DNA from: Planctomycetota bacterium
GTDB lineage: Bacteria > Planctomycetota > Planctomycetia > Pirellulales > Pirellulaceae
Reading direction: 5' to 3'
Length of the DNA: 64,000 nt
NCBI GenBank assembly: GCA_027619595.1
Contig: JAQCHP010000004.1
Span: forward strand, 1 to 64,000
Position 1 is the first letter of the stretch; every line of letters begins with the position of its first letter. Of the stretch, positions 17,879 to 26,244 are shown one piece after another. The translations under genes and the position numbers were made by a program. Under the pieces are notes generated by a model. The model saw nothing but the letters and a program-made list of their open reading frames with translations. It did not search any database and had not been told where the DNA came from.

Positions 17879-19375
17879 ATGAAATGGACATATGAATTGG
17901 TAGTAATGGGGACCGCCTTCGTTCTCCTGGTAGCGAACGTTCACGGTCAGGGGCTACCGTCGAGTTCGGGTGGGTATCCGATCGACCCTGCGACCGGGAT
18001 GGTAATGCCAGTTTCCCATATGCAATCGGGCGGGTGCGACACCGGATGCGTAGGTATGGGGTGTGATGGCGGCTGTACCGGCGGCTGTACCGGCGGTTGT
18101 ACCGACCTAGGTTGTACCGACTTAGGTTGTACCGACTTAGGTTGTTCGTCCGGGGGCGAGTGCAGCGGGACGTGTGGCAGCTGTGGCGACGTGTGCGGAG
18201 GCAGCTGCGGCGGCGGACTCTTCAGGGGGCGGAGCGGCTGCCGTCCGGGGCTGTTCAGCGGAGGCGGTCTGTTTGGCGCTGGCGGGCTCTTCGGCAGCGG
18301 GTCAGGCCGGCCATCGCGTATCTGGGCCGATGGTGAATACCTTCTTTGGTGGAACAAGGAACGCAATTTGCCGGCGTTGGCGACTTCAAGTCCAATCAAT
18401 ACGCTCCCGCAGGACGCTGGCGTGCTCGGTGCGGCCGGTACTTCGATCCTGTTCGGGAATTCGCAGATCGGACAAGAATCGGATCAAGGGTACCGGTTTG
18501 GCGGTGGTCTGTGGCTTAACCAAGACCAAACTTGGGGGGTAGGCGGACGTTACTACCGACTGGATCAAGATGCAATCAACTTCGACCGCGTTTCCAACGG
18601 CGACCCGATCCTTGCCCGGCCCTTCTTTGATACGCAATCCAACGAACAGGCCTCGCTGCTCGTGGCCTTTCCGAGCCTTTATTCCGGCAATATTTCAGCT
18701 ACCGCTGCGAATCAAGTGTCCGGTGGAGATGTCTACTTGCGGGCGCTCTTGTTGTCGGGCCATGGCAACCGTCTGGACTTGATCGGTGGATACGACTACG
18801 CCAATATCGATGATTCGGTGAGCGTTTCGCACGGGGTCGTGTTCAACGATCCTGCCGGCAGGTTTCCCATCGGAACATCGCTTGTATCGAGAGATCTTTT
18901 CGACGTCGAGAACGTTTTCAACGGTGGTAGTGTCGGTTTGATGTCGGAGTCCGAAGACGGATGCGTTACTTGGCGCCTCTTGGCAAAAGTTGCCTTTGGA
19001 AACATGAATCAACGCGTCGGCATCCGTGGTACTTCGACCGCTACGTCGCCCAACGGAGCTGTAGCTGTAAATAACGCCGAAGGACTACTGGCGCTCCCGA
19101 CCAATATCGGTGACTACGAACAAGATCAATTCGCTGTGATGCCTGAAGCGGGTGTATCGGCAGGTATTAAGTTGACAAAGCAACTGCAGATGACCGTGGG
19201 ATACTCCTTCTTGTACTGGTCTCGAGTACAACTTGCGGGCGATGCCATTGATACCACCGTCAATACTTCGCAGTTCGCCGGGAACGTGATTGGAACGCCA
19301 CGCCCACAGTTCCAATTCGAAGATACGAGCTTCTGGGTCCAGGGGATAAATTTCGGCCTGAACCTGCGTTACTAA
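17879..19375 (+). CDS. BBP7-family outer-membrane beta-barrel protein with cysteine-rich repeat linker
   Basis: A predicted outer-membrane protein of about 498 residues. ATG at 17879 starts a good signal peptide ending near ANVHGQG. Residues about 50-110 are extremely glycine/cysteine rich: three GGCT units, three DLGCT units, then further Cys-Gly pairs. A glycine-rich LFSGGGLFGAGG segment precedes the domain starting RIWADGEYLLWWNKERN, the planctomycete BBP7 signature. The rest alternates beta strands and ends with VQGINFGLNLRY, an aromatic C-terminus typical of outer-membrane barrels. The cysteines could form disulfides or bind metal in the envelope. A terminator-like hairpin follows 43 bases after the stop. 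Confidence 0.85.
   Translation: MKWTYELVVMGTAFVLLVANVHGQGLPSSSGGYPIDPATGMVMPVSHMQSGGCDTGCVGMGCDGGCTGGCTGGCTDLGCTDLGCTDLGCSSGGECSGTCGSCGDVCGGSCGGGLFRGRSGCRPGLFSGGGLFGAGGLFGSGSGRPSRIWADGEYLLWWNKERNLPALATSSPINTLPQDAGVLGAAGTSILFGNSQIGQESDQGYRFGGGLWLNQDQTWGVGGRYYRLDQDAINFDRVSNGDPILARPFFDTQSNEQASLLVAFPSLYSGNISATAANQVSGGDVYLRALLLSGHGNRLDLIGGYDYANIDDSVSVSHGVVFNDPAGRFPIGTSLVSRDLFDVENVFNGGSVGLMSESEDGCVTWRLLAKVAFGNMNQRVGIRGTSTATSPNGAVAVNNAEGLLALPTNIGDYEQDQFAVMPEAGVSAGIKLTKQLQMTVGYSFLYWSRVQLAGDAIDTTVNTSQFAGNVIGTPRPQFQFEDTSFWVQGINFGLNLRY
18068..18145 (+). repeat. In-frame tandem repeats encoding GGCT and DLGCT units
   Basis: Three 12-base units (consensus GGCGGCTGTACC) at 18068-18103 are followed by three 15-base units (consensus GACTTAGGTTGTACC, the last truncated) at 18104-18145. 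They encode the cysteine-rich linker of the BBP7 protein. Near-identity of the units at DNA level indicates recent expansion by slippage, so copy number may vary between strains. Confidence 0.85.
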
Positions 19376-19417
19376 GCCGTTCTTCATCGGCAAACGAAAA
19401 CATCCACGTGCAACAAA

Positions 19418-19448
19418 GGCCCACCCAGCGTAATGCTGGGTGGGCCTC
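19418..19448 (+). terminator. Strong hairpin after the BBP7 gene
   Basis: A perfect 13-base stem, AGGCCCACCCAGC and its complement GCTGGGTGGGCCT, encloses a five-base loop GTAAT. It begins 43 bases after the BBP7 stop and sits between two convergent genes. The stem is flanked by AAA on one side and a short CTCTT on the other, so it may terminate from both directions. The U-tract is weak. Confidence 0.75.
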
Positions 19449-19580
19449 TTGTGCATGTAATCTAAACAATGGGCGTAATTTTCCGTCGCCGACGGGTACG
19501 AGTTCTTTGTCAAACTTCTCGCTCAATGTCCGTGACGCGTAGCACATTTCAAACTAGAAATATCGCAAAGCGCCAGGCTA

Positions 19581-20696
19581 TCACGCGAGTGGATTTCGCA
19601 ACGATTCACGCACACGACAAATGCGACGCCAAACTCGTCGCACGGAATGCCCCAGGGGCGTTCGACGTACCCTTTCTTGCATGAAGAATGCGCTTCGTGA
19701 CAGTTGTCGCATTAAGAGTGGCCTGCCGATTGCCACGTCGGAAACATGGACTGAATCATTCTCGAATCGTTCCTTGAATTGCTCTGTGCCGCGAGTGAGA
19801 TGTACGCGATGCACGTCATATCGAATTGCGTCCCGCAGCAAAAAATAGAATAACAGCAGTCCAGGCGAATACTGACGTAGTTCTGGATCGAATGCGGTCA
19901 TCACACATTCTAAAACACCACCTGACTGCAGGCACACGAGTGCCGCTACGGGACGCCCGCCGAATCGCAAGACGAAAAGACGCCCGCAAAACAAGTCATC
20001 ACGCTGGCGGCAAAATTCTTGCAACGCTTGTCGTGTCCAAAGCTGCGACAAGAAGTCTTTGGCAAGAATCTCACGATTACGTTGCCGTCGCCATGACACT
20101 AACCGTTCCAGTATTAAATCGTTCTCAGATTCATCTACAAGATCAATCGTGGAACAATCCCGCATCACGCGCCGCTTCTTTTGTTCCAATCGAGTAACAA
20201 GTTGACTGCCGCGATCTTGCAGTTGGCGTACGTAGTCGTCGTAGCCATTCCGCAAATCAACGACCGGCGAACTCGCCGTAAAAAGCGAATAGCCGGCGAA
20301 ATCATCGTTGGGACATACCATCCGATCAAAACAGATTTGGCGAACTTGGCAGGCCGTTAGCCACAATTTCGGATCGACGCGATAGCGAGGATCACGAACG
20401 ATCGTCTGAAAGGACATCAGCCATCGCCCAGCCGGTAGTGCAATACCGGGCGTTTCCACAACATAGGGAAAAAAGCCCACGCTTGCGCCACGATACCGCA
20501 TCACTGCCACCCGTAGGTTGGGCCGTAACGGAACCAATAGCTTCGTGTATTCGGGACGCAGCGACGGTGATTCATAGCAAGCGTGCGATCGCTGTAGATC
20601 CGACCAGTTTCGCCAGTCAGCTGCTTGCAAGCAACCTGGTGCAACGACATCTATGCTATCGATCAACAACGACGCACCAAAAGCGAGGTTTCCCAC
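19581..20696 (-). CDS. GNAT/FemAB-like acyltransferase, CelD (BcsL) type
   Basis: A 371-residue protein of the CelD-type acyltransferase group, whose members often act in exopolysaccharide or cell-envelope synthesis. The fold is recognised from the half SFFPYVVE-like strands (VGFFPYVVETPG), the conserved helix around RLEQKKRRVMRD, the segment LFCGRLFVLRFGGRPVAALVCL, and SPGLLLFYFLLRDAIRYDVHRVHLTRGTEQFKERF in two parts, which matches the acetyl-CoA-binding end of the domain. The start is probably the GTG at 20696. It has no signal peptide. It is convergent with BBP7 and divergent from the YwqK-type gene. Substrate is unknown; a second member of the family lies at 35316-36464. Confidence 0.75.
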   Translation of the reverse strand: MGNLAFGASLLIDSIDVVAPGCLQAADWRNWSDLQRSHACYESPSLRPEYTKLLVPLRPNLRVAVMRYRGASVGFFPYVVETPGIALPAGRWLMSFQTIVRDPRYRVDPKLWLTACQVRQICFDRMVCPNDDFAGYSLFTASSPVVDLRNGYDDYVRQLQDRGSQLVTRLEQKKRRVMRDCSTIDLVDESENDLILERLVSWRRQRNREILAKDFLSQLWTRQALQEFCRQRDDLFCGRLFVLRFGGRPVAALVCLQSGGVLECVMTAFDPELRQYSPGLLLFYFLLRDAIRYDVHRVHLTRGTEQFKERFENDSVHVSDVAIGRPLLMRQLSRSAFFMQERVRRTPLGHSVRRVWRRICRVRESLRNPLA

Positions 20697-20931
20697 GACC
20701 CTATGAAAGTCAGCCGCGAATTTTGTACCTGACGATTTCAGTCTAGTTGGAGCCGAACCATTTGCAATTTGACTCGATTTCCAATGCCTGGCACCGCGTC
20801 AGCCGCACCCTCTCCAGGAGGGTTCTAGCCATCTCAGATCCTGCAGTCGATAAAATCGCTCAAGTCCGACCGTAAATTGCTCGATATCCAGACGGTGCGG
20901 CCGTGCCGTGACAAGTCTGGAGCAGGACCTG

Positions 20932-22203
20932 ATGAGCAAGCAACAACTAGCAATTCAAGCAAGCGTATTTGGGTTGGCGTTTTTCCTAGGTCACGTTGCG
21001 CACGGCCAAACCGCCACCGACCGATTCTCGGATTCCACGGCGCTACAAGCCACGATCGAAGCAGAGTTAATAAACTCCTCGCCTGCTCCCAGTGGGATCG
21101 GACCGATTGAGGAAATCGAGGCAGAAGAACTGCCACTCGGCCAGCCACTTCCGGACGACGAACAGCCCTCCGATGGGTCAGAGATCGTTCGGGAAAGGTA
21201 CGAAAACGGTCAGATCAAGATTGAGCGGCATGTGGTGCAAGATGATCAAGAAAACTACGTCAACCACGGCGAGTGGCGGATGTGGGATCCTGACGCGAAA
21301 CTGGTGGCGATGGGGAATTACCTCCAGAATATGAAGGAAGGTGAATGGTCGCGGTGGTACCGTGCCGACGAGGCCAACTTGTTCAAGACCGACATTTTCG
21401 ATCAGTTCGAGTCACCTTTTCTTTCAACTGCCCAATTTCAATCCGACTTACTGGATGGTAAGTGGGTCATCACGGACAACAAGAAGCTCAAGATCGTCGA
21501 ATGGAATTTTGCTGGCGGAAAACGTCACGGAAAATCGACTTGGTGGTACCCTTCGGGCCAATGCATGAAAGAACTCAACTACGATGACGGCATCTTGAAC
21601 GGAGAACTTATCGAATGGTTGCCCGATGGCACACTTGTCACACGTGACCGCTATGAACTCGGGCGACGTATTACTAAACGCACCGGAAAATTTCCCAGCG
21701 GCCAAAAAAAATCCGAAGGGATATACCTCAAGGCGAAGTTGGAAGTCAAAGACCTCGACGACTGGTGGAATGCCACCGTTTTGACGTATTCGGTCCAGGG
21801 CAAAGATGAAAAACATGGCGCATGGACCTCCTGGTACGAAACCGGGCAGAAGAAGGTCGTAGGGAACTACCAAGACGACCAGCCCGACGGGGAGTTTATT
21901 TGGTGGCACGCGAATGGACAGAAAGCCTTACGTTCGGAGTACCAGCAAGGGAAAGAAGACGGAAACTGGGCTTGGTGGCACGAGAACGGCCAAAAGTCGA
22001 TTAGTGGCGCCTACGGGTTAGGGGCGGCTACGGGCCGGTGGGTGTGGTGGGATGAAAACGGAAAAGTGTCACAGCGAGTCGATTTTAATGCCGACGGCGA
22101 AGGCCAGGTTCTGGCCAATGATTCTCAAAACGAGAATGAGCAATCAACACCATTCCCGACCCCGATTGATCGATCGGCCCAAAGATCTATCCTCAACAAG
22201 TAG
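20932..22203 (+). CDS. Exported YwqK/MORN-type repeat protein
   Basis: A secreted protein of about 423 residues. ATG at 20932 has GGAGCAGG about five bases upstream and opens a signal peptide (ASVFGLAFFLGHVAHGQ). The mature part has roughly eight repeats of the type WWxxNGQKxxxGxYxxGxxxG, e.g. WYETGQKKVVGNYQDDQPDG, WWHANGQKALRSEYQQGKED and WWHENGQKSISGAYGLGAAT. These are the repeats annotated in databases as YwqK family antitoxin. No toxin gene is next to it, so the toxin-antitoxin label should not be taken as function. The stop is only 20 bases before the nucleoside phosphorylase start, which suggests co-transcription. Confidence 0.8.
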   Translation: MSKQQLAIQASVFGLAFFLGHVAHGQTATDRFSDSTALQATIEAELINSSPAPSGIGPIEEIEAEELPLGQPLPDDEQPSDGSEIVRERYENGQIKIERHVVQDDQENYVNHGEWRMWDPDAKLVAMGNYLQNMKEGEWSRWYRADEANLFKTDIFDQFESPFLSTAQFQSDLLDGKWVITDNKKLKIVEWNFAGGKRHGKSTWWYPSGQCMKELNYDDGILNGELIEWLPDGTLVTRDRYELGRRITKRTGKFPSGQKKSEGIYLKAKLEVKDLDDWWNATVLTYSVQGKDEKHGAWTSWYETGQKKVVGNYQDDQPDGEFIWWHANGQKALRSEYQQGKEDGNWAWWHENGQKSISGAYGLGAATGRWVWWDENGKVSQRVDFNADGEGQVLANDSQNENEQSTPFPTPIDRSAQRSILNK

Positions 22204-22223
22204 ATTTCCTTACAATCGCCGGC

Positions 22224-23513
22224 ATGACACCTGATTGGATTATCGCAAAGAAAAGAGACGGCGATACACTCAGCGACCAGGAAATTTATTGGGTTATTGC
22301 TGAATTTGCTGTCGGCCGTCTTCCCGACTATCAAATGGCTGCGCTGGCGATGGCCATCTACCTTCGTGGTATGTCGGCCGAGGAAGTTGTTTCGTTAACG
22401 GAAGCGATGTTAGCAAGCGGAACGCGTCTGGCCTGGCCCGACCTGCCAGGCCCCACGGTGGATAAACATTCCACAGGCGGGATCGGCGACAAGACCTCCA
22501 TTATTCTCGCTCCGCTACTTGCCAGCTGTGGGTTGTTCGTACCCATGATTTCCGGGCGGGGTCTCGGCGCTACCGGAGGCACGTTGGACAAGCTGGAATC
22601 TATACCAGGATTTCGCGCCGACTTGTCAATTCGAGAGCTTCAGTCGGTTGTTCGGCGCGTGGGATGTGCGATTACTGGTGCAACAGACGAAATTGCCCCA
22701 GCAGACCGTGAACTCTACGCATTGCGTGATGTGACAGCGACAGTCGCATCAATCCCGCTCATTACGGCTAGTATCTTGAGCAAAAAACTGGCAGAAGGCA
22801 TTGAGTACCTGGTGCTTGACGTCAAATACGGGTCTGGAGCATTCATGAAGAACCTTGGCGACGCCCGGCGGCTTGCAACTTCACTGACAGAAGTCGGTAG
22901 TCGTCTCGGATTGAACGTGTCGGCCGTGCTCAGCGATATGAACCAGCCACTCGGATGTATGGTCGGCAATGCACTTGAGATCAAGGAATCGATCGAAGTT
23001 TTACAAGGGACTGGTCCGACCGATACCACCAAGCTCACCCTGGAGCTATCTTCACAGCTGATGGTGGCGGCTCGCGTTTCGTTAAACAAGTTGGAAGCGA
23101 TTCAAGCGTTAAGCTCCGCAATTTCGAGTGGAAGTGCCCGTCAAAAATACGACGAAATGGTTTCTGCCCAAGGAGGCGATCCTTACGCTCCGCTGCCCTT
23201 AGCGGATACAGGCGACCTTTGCGCGAGTAGGAATGGATTCGTTACACAAATTGAAACGGAAATGTTAGGCCGAGCCGTGATCGAATTGGGCGGTGGAAGA
23301 AAACACAAAGGGGATCGAATCGATCACTCCGTTGGCTTCGAAATGCGAGTACGCGTGGGAGATTGGGTGGAACAAGGGCAGCCCTACGTGACCGTCTATG
23401 CGCATCCTCCGCAGATCGATCGCGTGAGGCAGCTCATCGAAAAGGCTGTCGTGCTCGATGCACAGCCGCCAGCAGAAGTCGCACCATTGATTGGCGAATG
23501 GGTTCATGCATAA
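22224..23513 (+). CDS. Pyrimidine-nucleoside / thymidine phosphorylase
   Basis: A 429-residue cytosolic enzyme splitting uridine, thymidine or deoxyuridine with phosphate into free base and (deoxy)ribose-1-phosphate. The family signature is complete: VDKHSTGGIGDKTS (K81, H82, S83 at the phosphate site), SGRGLGATGGTLDKLE, and ASILSKKLAEGIEYLVLDVK in two adjoining motifs. The C-terminal domain (about 340-429) includes GGGRKHKGDRIDHSVG, as in other family members. The length is typical of the Pdp/DeoA group, and thymidine versus broad pyrimidine specificity cannot be decided. It precedes the cytidine deaminase gene by 74 bases on the same strand. Confidence 0.93.
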   Translation: MTPDWIIAKKRDGDTLSDQEIYWVIAEFAVGRLPDYQMAALAMAIYLRGMSAEEVVSLTEAMLASGTRLAWPDLPGPTVDKHSTGGIGDKTSIILAPLLASCGLFVPMISGRGLGATGGTLDKLESIPGFRADLSIRELQSVVRRVGCAITGATDEIAPADRELYALRDVTATVASIPLITASILSKKLAEGIEYLVLDVKYGSGAFMKNLGDARRLATSLTEVGSRLGLNVSAVLSDMNQPLGCMVGNALEIKESIEVLQGTGPTDTTKLTLELSSQLMVAARVSLNKLEAIQALSSAISSGSARQKYDEMVSAQGGDPYAPLPLADTGDLCASRNGFVTQIETEMLGRAVIELGGGRKHKGDRIDHSVGFEMRVRVGDWVEQGQPYVTVYAHPPQIDRVRQLIEKAVVLDAQPPAEVAPLIGEWVHA

Positions 23514-23587
23514 ACGTACAAATTGAAGGCCACGGATCTCAGGCCCCTGACGCCAGAAACTCTGCCAAGCGGCAGTACATCATCGAT

Positions 23588-24010
23588 ATGACTCCAGACC
23601 CAACCTTAATCCAAGCCGCATTAGAGGTCCGACAAAACGCATATGCGCGTTATTCGAATTTTAGCGTGGGGGCAGCCTTGTGGGCACGAGCAGTGGGGCG
23701 GGCAGGATCACCAACGTTGTTTGTCGGTTGCAACGTCGAAAATCAGTCCTATGGCTTAACCATCTGTGCCGAACGATGCGCGATTGGAAATGCCGTGGCG
23801 GCTGGCTACCGCGAAATTACCGAGATCGCCATCGCGACGGCCGGTGGCGTTACTCCATGTGGAGCATGTCGACAAGTGATGGCCGAATTCTCGTCGGAAC
23901 TTATCATCTGGCTGGTCGATGCCGACCAACCGCAACACTCCCCGCATGTCACCACGTTGCTGGAACTGCTGCCCAATCGGTTCCGTTTCGATGACAGGAC
24001 GAGGGGGTAG
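23588..24010 (+). CDS. cdd: Cytidine deaminase
   Basis: A 140-residue homotetrameric-type zinc enzyme deaminating cytidine and deoxycytidine to uridine and deoxyuridine, feeding the phosphorylase upstream. Visible residues are the substrate site YSNFSVGAALW and GCNVENQSYG, the zinc cysteine C60 and proton-shuttle glutamate E62 in CAERC, and the two further zinc cysteines in PCGACRQ (C91, C94). I chose ATG at 23588 because it gives the usual 22-residue lead before YSNF; an ATG at 23498 overlapping the phosphorylase gene is possible. The last 255 bases are overlapped on the opposite strand by the nucleoside transporter frame. Confidence 0.93.
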   Translation: MTPDPTLIQAALEVRQNAYARYSNFSVGAALWARAVGRAGSPTLFVGCNVENQSYGLTICAERCAIGNAVAAGYREITEIAIATAGGVTPCGACRQVMAEFSSELIIWLVDADQPQHSPHVTTLLELLPNRFRFDDRTRG

Positions 24011-25300
24011 GGTACTGTCTGGTACCAGGATACCTGCCACACAAGCGGTCATAAAGGATGCCAGCGTGCCTCCCAACATGGCTCGAAATCCCAACTTGGC
24101 CAAATCCCCTTTCCGTGACTCTGCCAAACTTCCAATCCCGCCAATCTGAATTCCGATCGATCCTAGGTTGGCGAAACCACACATGGCGTACGAAAGGATC
24201 ATGACCGTGCGGGGGGTTACTTGACGACCCTTATCCCAATCGGCCAATTGCTCGTAAGCCAGAAATTCGTTCGCCACCGTCTTGAGGCCCAACAACTCTC
24301 CGGCTTTCTGGCAATCACTGGCCGGAATCCCCATGAGCCACGCGAACGGATAAAACGCCCAACCGAGCAGCATTTCCATCCGCCACGGGGCATCCAAGGG
24401 CGCAAGGCCGGATTGCACGCTGGCCCAACCGAGCATCAAATTGACCATCGCAACCAGAGCCAAGAATGCGATGAGCATAGCGCCCACGTTCAATGCCAAT
24501 TTCATTCCTTCCGCTGCGCCGTCGGTCGCCGCCTGCAGCAGGTTTTGCGACGTTCGTTCAATTTTGATACGAACAACTCCCATGGTTTGCGGGTGTTCGG
24601 TCTCTGGTACCATAACTTTGGCAATCAGAAGTGAGGCAGGAGCAGAGATTACAGACGCGGCGATCAGGTGCCCGGCATCAATCCCCATTTTTACATAAGC
24701 GGCCAAGACTCCGCCGGCAATCGTCGTAAATCCACCCACCATTACCGCATTGAGTTCCGACAACGTCATGCTGGGAAGATACGGACGTACCACCAGCGGC
24801 GCTTCGGTTTGACCGACAAATATATTGGCCGCTGCAGACAAACTCTCTGCGCCGGATGTACCCAGCGTACGCTGCATGACCCACGCAAATAGCGTTACGA
24901 CGAACTGGGCAACACCGATGTGATATAGCATTGACATGAGCGCAGAAAAGAAAACGATCGTCGGTAAGACGCGAAATGCAACAGAGGCAAGTACGTGATA
25001 ACGTCGTGTCTCGGAGTCGATTCCTTTCGCAGTATCACCTAGTCTACTCTCCACGGCCGAAAAGTCGAACAAGAAATCGGAGCCAGCATCGACACAACCG
25101 ATCAACGCATTAAACGACGATCCGCAAATCTCAAAGACAAATCGCCCAACATCTGTTTTCAAAACAAAAGTGGCGAAGGCAAATTGCAATAACAAGCCTG
25201 CGATCACAACGCGCCACGGAATTGAGGCGCGATGAGAACTCATTGCCCAAGCGCAGAAGATCATAGTGAAGAGACCGACTAGGCTAATGACTGTTTGCAT
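23756..25300 (-). CDS. nupC: Concentrative nucleoside transporter (CNT/NupC family)
   Basis: A predicted inner-membrane, cation-coupled nucleoside uptake protein. The transporter core spans about residues 1-426 and includes RVLPTIVFFSALMSMLYHIG, the family motif ESLSAAANIFVGQTEAPL, and SYAMCGFANLGSIGIQIGG. ATG at 25300 is likely; a TTG three codons upstream sits close to GGAGG and is an alternative. Family proteins normally end near LASFMTACVAGIL. Here the frame continues 88 hydrophilic residues, nearly all antisense to the cytidine deaminase gene, so the stop may have been lost or frameshifted. It lies 47 bases downstream of upp on the same strand, with uptake and salvage in one unit. Confidence 0.88.
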   Translation of the reverse strand: MQTVISLVGLFTMIFCAWAMSSHRASIPWRVVIAGLLLQFAFATFVLKTDVGRFVFEICGSSFNALIGCVDAGSDFLFDFSAVESRLGDTAKGIDSETRRYHVLASVAFRVLPTIVFFSALMSMLYHIGVAQFVVTLFAWVMQRTLGTSGAESLSAAANIFVGQTEAPLVVRPYLPSMTLSELNAVMVGGFTTIAGGVLAAYVKMGIDAGHLIAASVISAPASLLIAKVMVPETEHPQTMGVVRIKIERTSQNLLQAATDGAAEGMKLALNVGAMLIAFLALVAMVNLMLGWASVQSGLAPLDAPWRMEMLLGWAFYPFAWLMGIPASDCQKAGELLGLKTVANEFLAYEQLADWDKGRQVTPRTVMILSYAMCGFANLGSIGIQIGGIGSLAESRKGDLAKLGFRAMLGGTLASFMTACVAGILVPDSTLPPRPVIETEPIGQQFQQRGDMRGVLRLVGIDQPDDKFRREFGHHLSTCSTWSNATGRRDGDLGNFAVASRHGISNRASFGTDG

Positions 25301-25347
25301 GCTTAACAACGCTCCTCCGACCCGCCAGGTTTCAAGGTTGAACCTGC

Positions 25348-25998
25348 CTATCGAGCGGAAGTTCCCCTGGGAAATGTATTGAAAATCCGATCACCGGCAT
25401 CGCCCAGGCCAGGGACGATAAAGTTTTGTTGATTCAATTCACTGTCGATAGCGCAGACGTAGATGGAGACCGTGGGAAATTCACGCTGCAATAATTCGAT
25501 TCCCGACCGCGACGCGATGACCGCCAAAAGCTTGATGGTCGGCACGCCCCACTGCTGTAGCGTCGTAAAGGCAGCGGTTGCTGAGCCCCCCGTCGCCAGC
25601 ATGGGGTCCAGCACCAAACCCACATCAACCGGATGCGACTGGGGAAACTTGCGATAATACTCCACCGGCTCAGCTGTTTGCTCGTCCCGGTAAAGTCCCA
25701 GATGCCATACTTCGGACTCCGGTAGAAATTCCAAGGCCGTCTCCACCATTCCCAAGCCAGCACGCAGGATGGGGATCAATCCCACGCGATCCGAAAGTTT
25801 TTTGCCTGTGATTTTCTGCAAGGGTGTCGTTACGGAGCGGTCCTCCTGCCGTAAATCGCGAGTTGCTTCCATCGCCAAGAGGGCCGTCAACGGTCTTAAA
25901 TTCTGCCGAAACGCCGCACTGTTCGTCGCCACATCGCGCAGTTGCGACAGGTGATGATCCACCAATGGATGCTGTATCAAGTGCACAACGGAAACCAT
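25348..25998 (-). CDS. upp: Uracil phosphoribosyltransferase
   Basis: A 216-residue salvage enzyme making UMP from uracil and PRPP. Signatures are RAGLGMVETALEFLPES, the PRPP-binding loop VLDPMLATGGSATAA, and the uracil-binding C-terminal region VPGLGDAGDRIFNT. ATG at 25998 is decided by a very strong ribosome-binding site, AAAGGAGGG, ending six bases before it; the 20 residues upstream in frame are leader. It is followed on the same strand by the nucleoside transporter gene. This closes the route uridine, uracil, UMP with the phosphorylase encoded on the other strand. Confidence 0.94.
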   Translation of the reverse strand: MVSVVHLIQHPLVDHHLSQLRDVATNSAAFRQNLRPLTALLAMEATRDLRQEDRSVTTPLQKITGKKLSDRVGLIPILRAGLGMVETALEFLPESEVWHLGLYRDEQTAEPVEYYRKFPQSHPVDVGLVLDPMLATGGSATAAFTTLQQWGVPTIKLLAVIASRSGIELLQREFPTVSIYVCAIDSELNQQNFIVPGLGDAGDRIFNTFPRGTSAR

Positions 25999-26044
25999 GC
26001 CAGTCCCTCCTTTAAGGAACAAGTCATGAACGGCTAAACCGATC

Positions 26045-26233
26045 CTAATCAAATCCACATGGGGTAAATTTATCGGCCAACGACAACTTAATCGATTGAC
26101 TTAGCTTGTGCCAGTTGGCCAGTCCGATGGGTTGATTCGGACCCTCAACCTTGGCCTGATGTAAGGCCACTGCAATTTCATGCTTCCCATCGTCCGCTTG
26201 GTACTTTAGGATGGTGGTTTCACTTGTCGCCAA
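26045..26233 (-). CDS. Possible small protein upstream of upp
   Basis: A 62-residue frame starting with TTG, 46 bases upstream of the upp start on the same strand. The product is hydrophilic and balanced (ILKYQADDGKHEIAVALHQA, ending FTPCGFD), more protein-like than most shadow frames, and no gene overlaps it apart from the first bases of the divergent rluA leader. The ribosome-binding site is weak. I recognise no family. It could equally be untranslated leader of the upp transcript. Confidence 0.3.
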   Translation of the reverse strand: MATSETTILKYQADDGKHEIAVALHQAKVEGPNQPIGLANWHKLSQSIKLSLADKFTPCGFD

Positions 26234-26244
26234 TAGAGCTTCGC

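Noticed and set aside
17947-18399. Proline-rich frame antisense to the BBP7 linker
   Set aside because: It is a by-product of the Gly/Cys repeat DNA; the plus-strand frame has the signal peptide and barrel.
20932-22203. Toxin-antitoxin locus
   Set aside because: The YwqK label alone suggested it. The protein is exported and no small toxin gene is adjacent.
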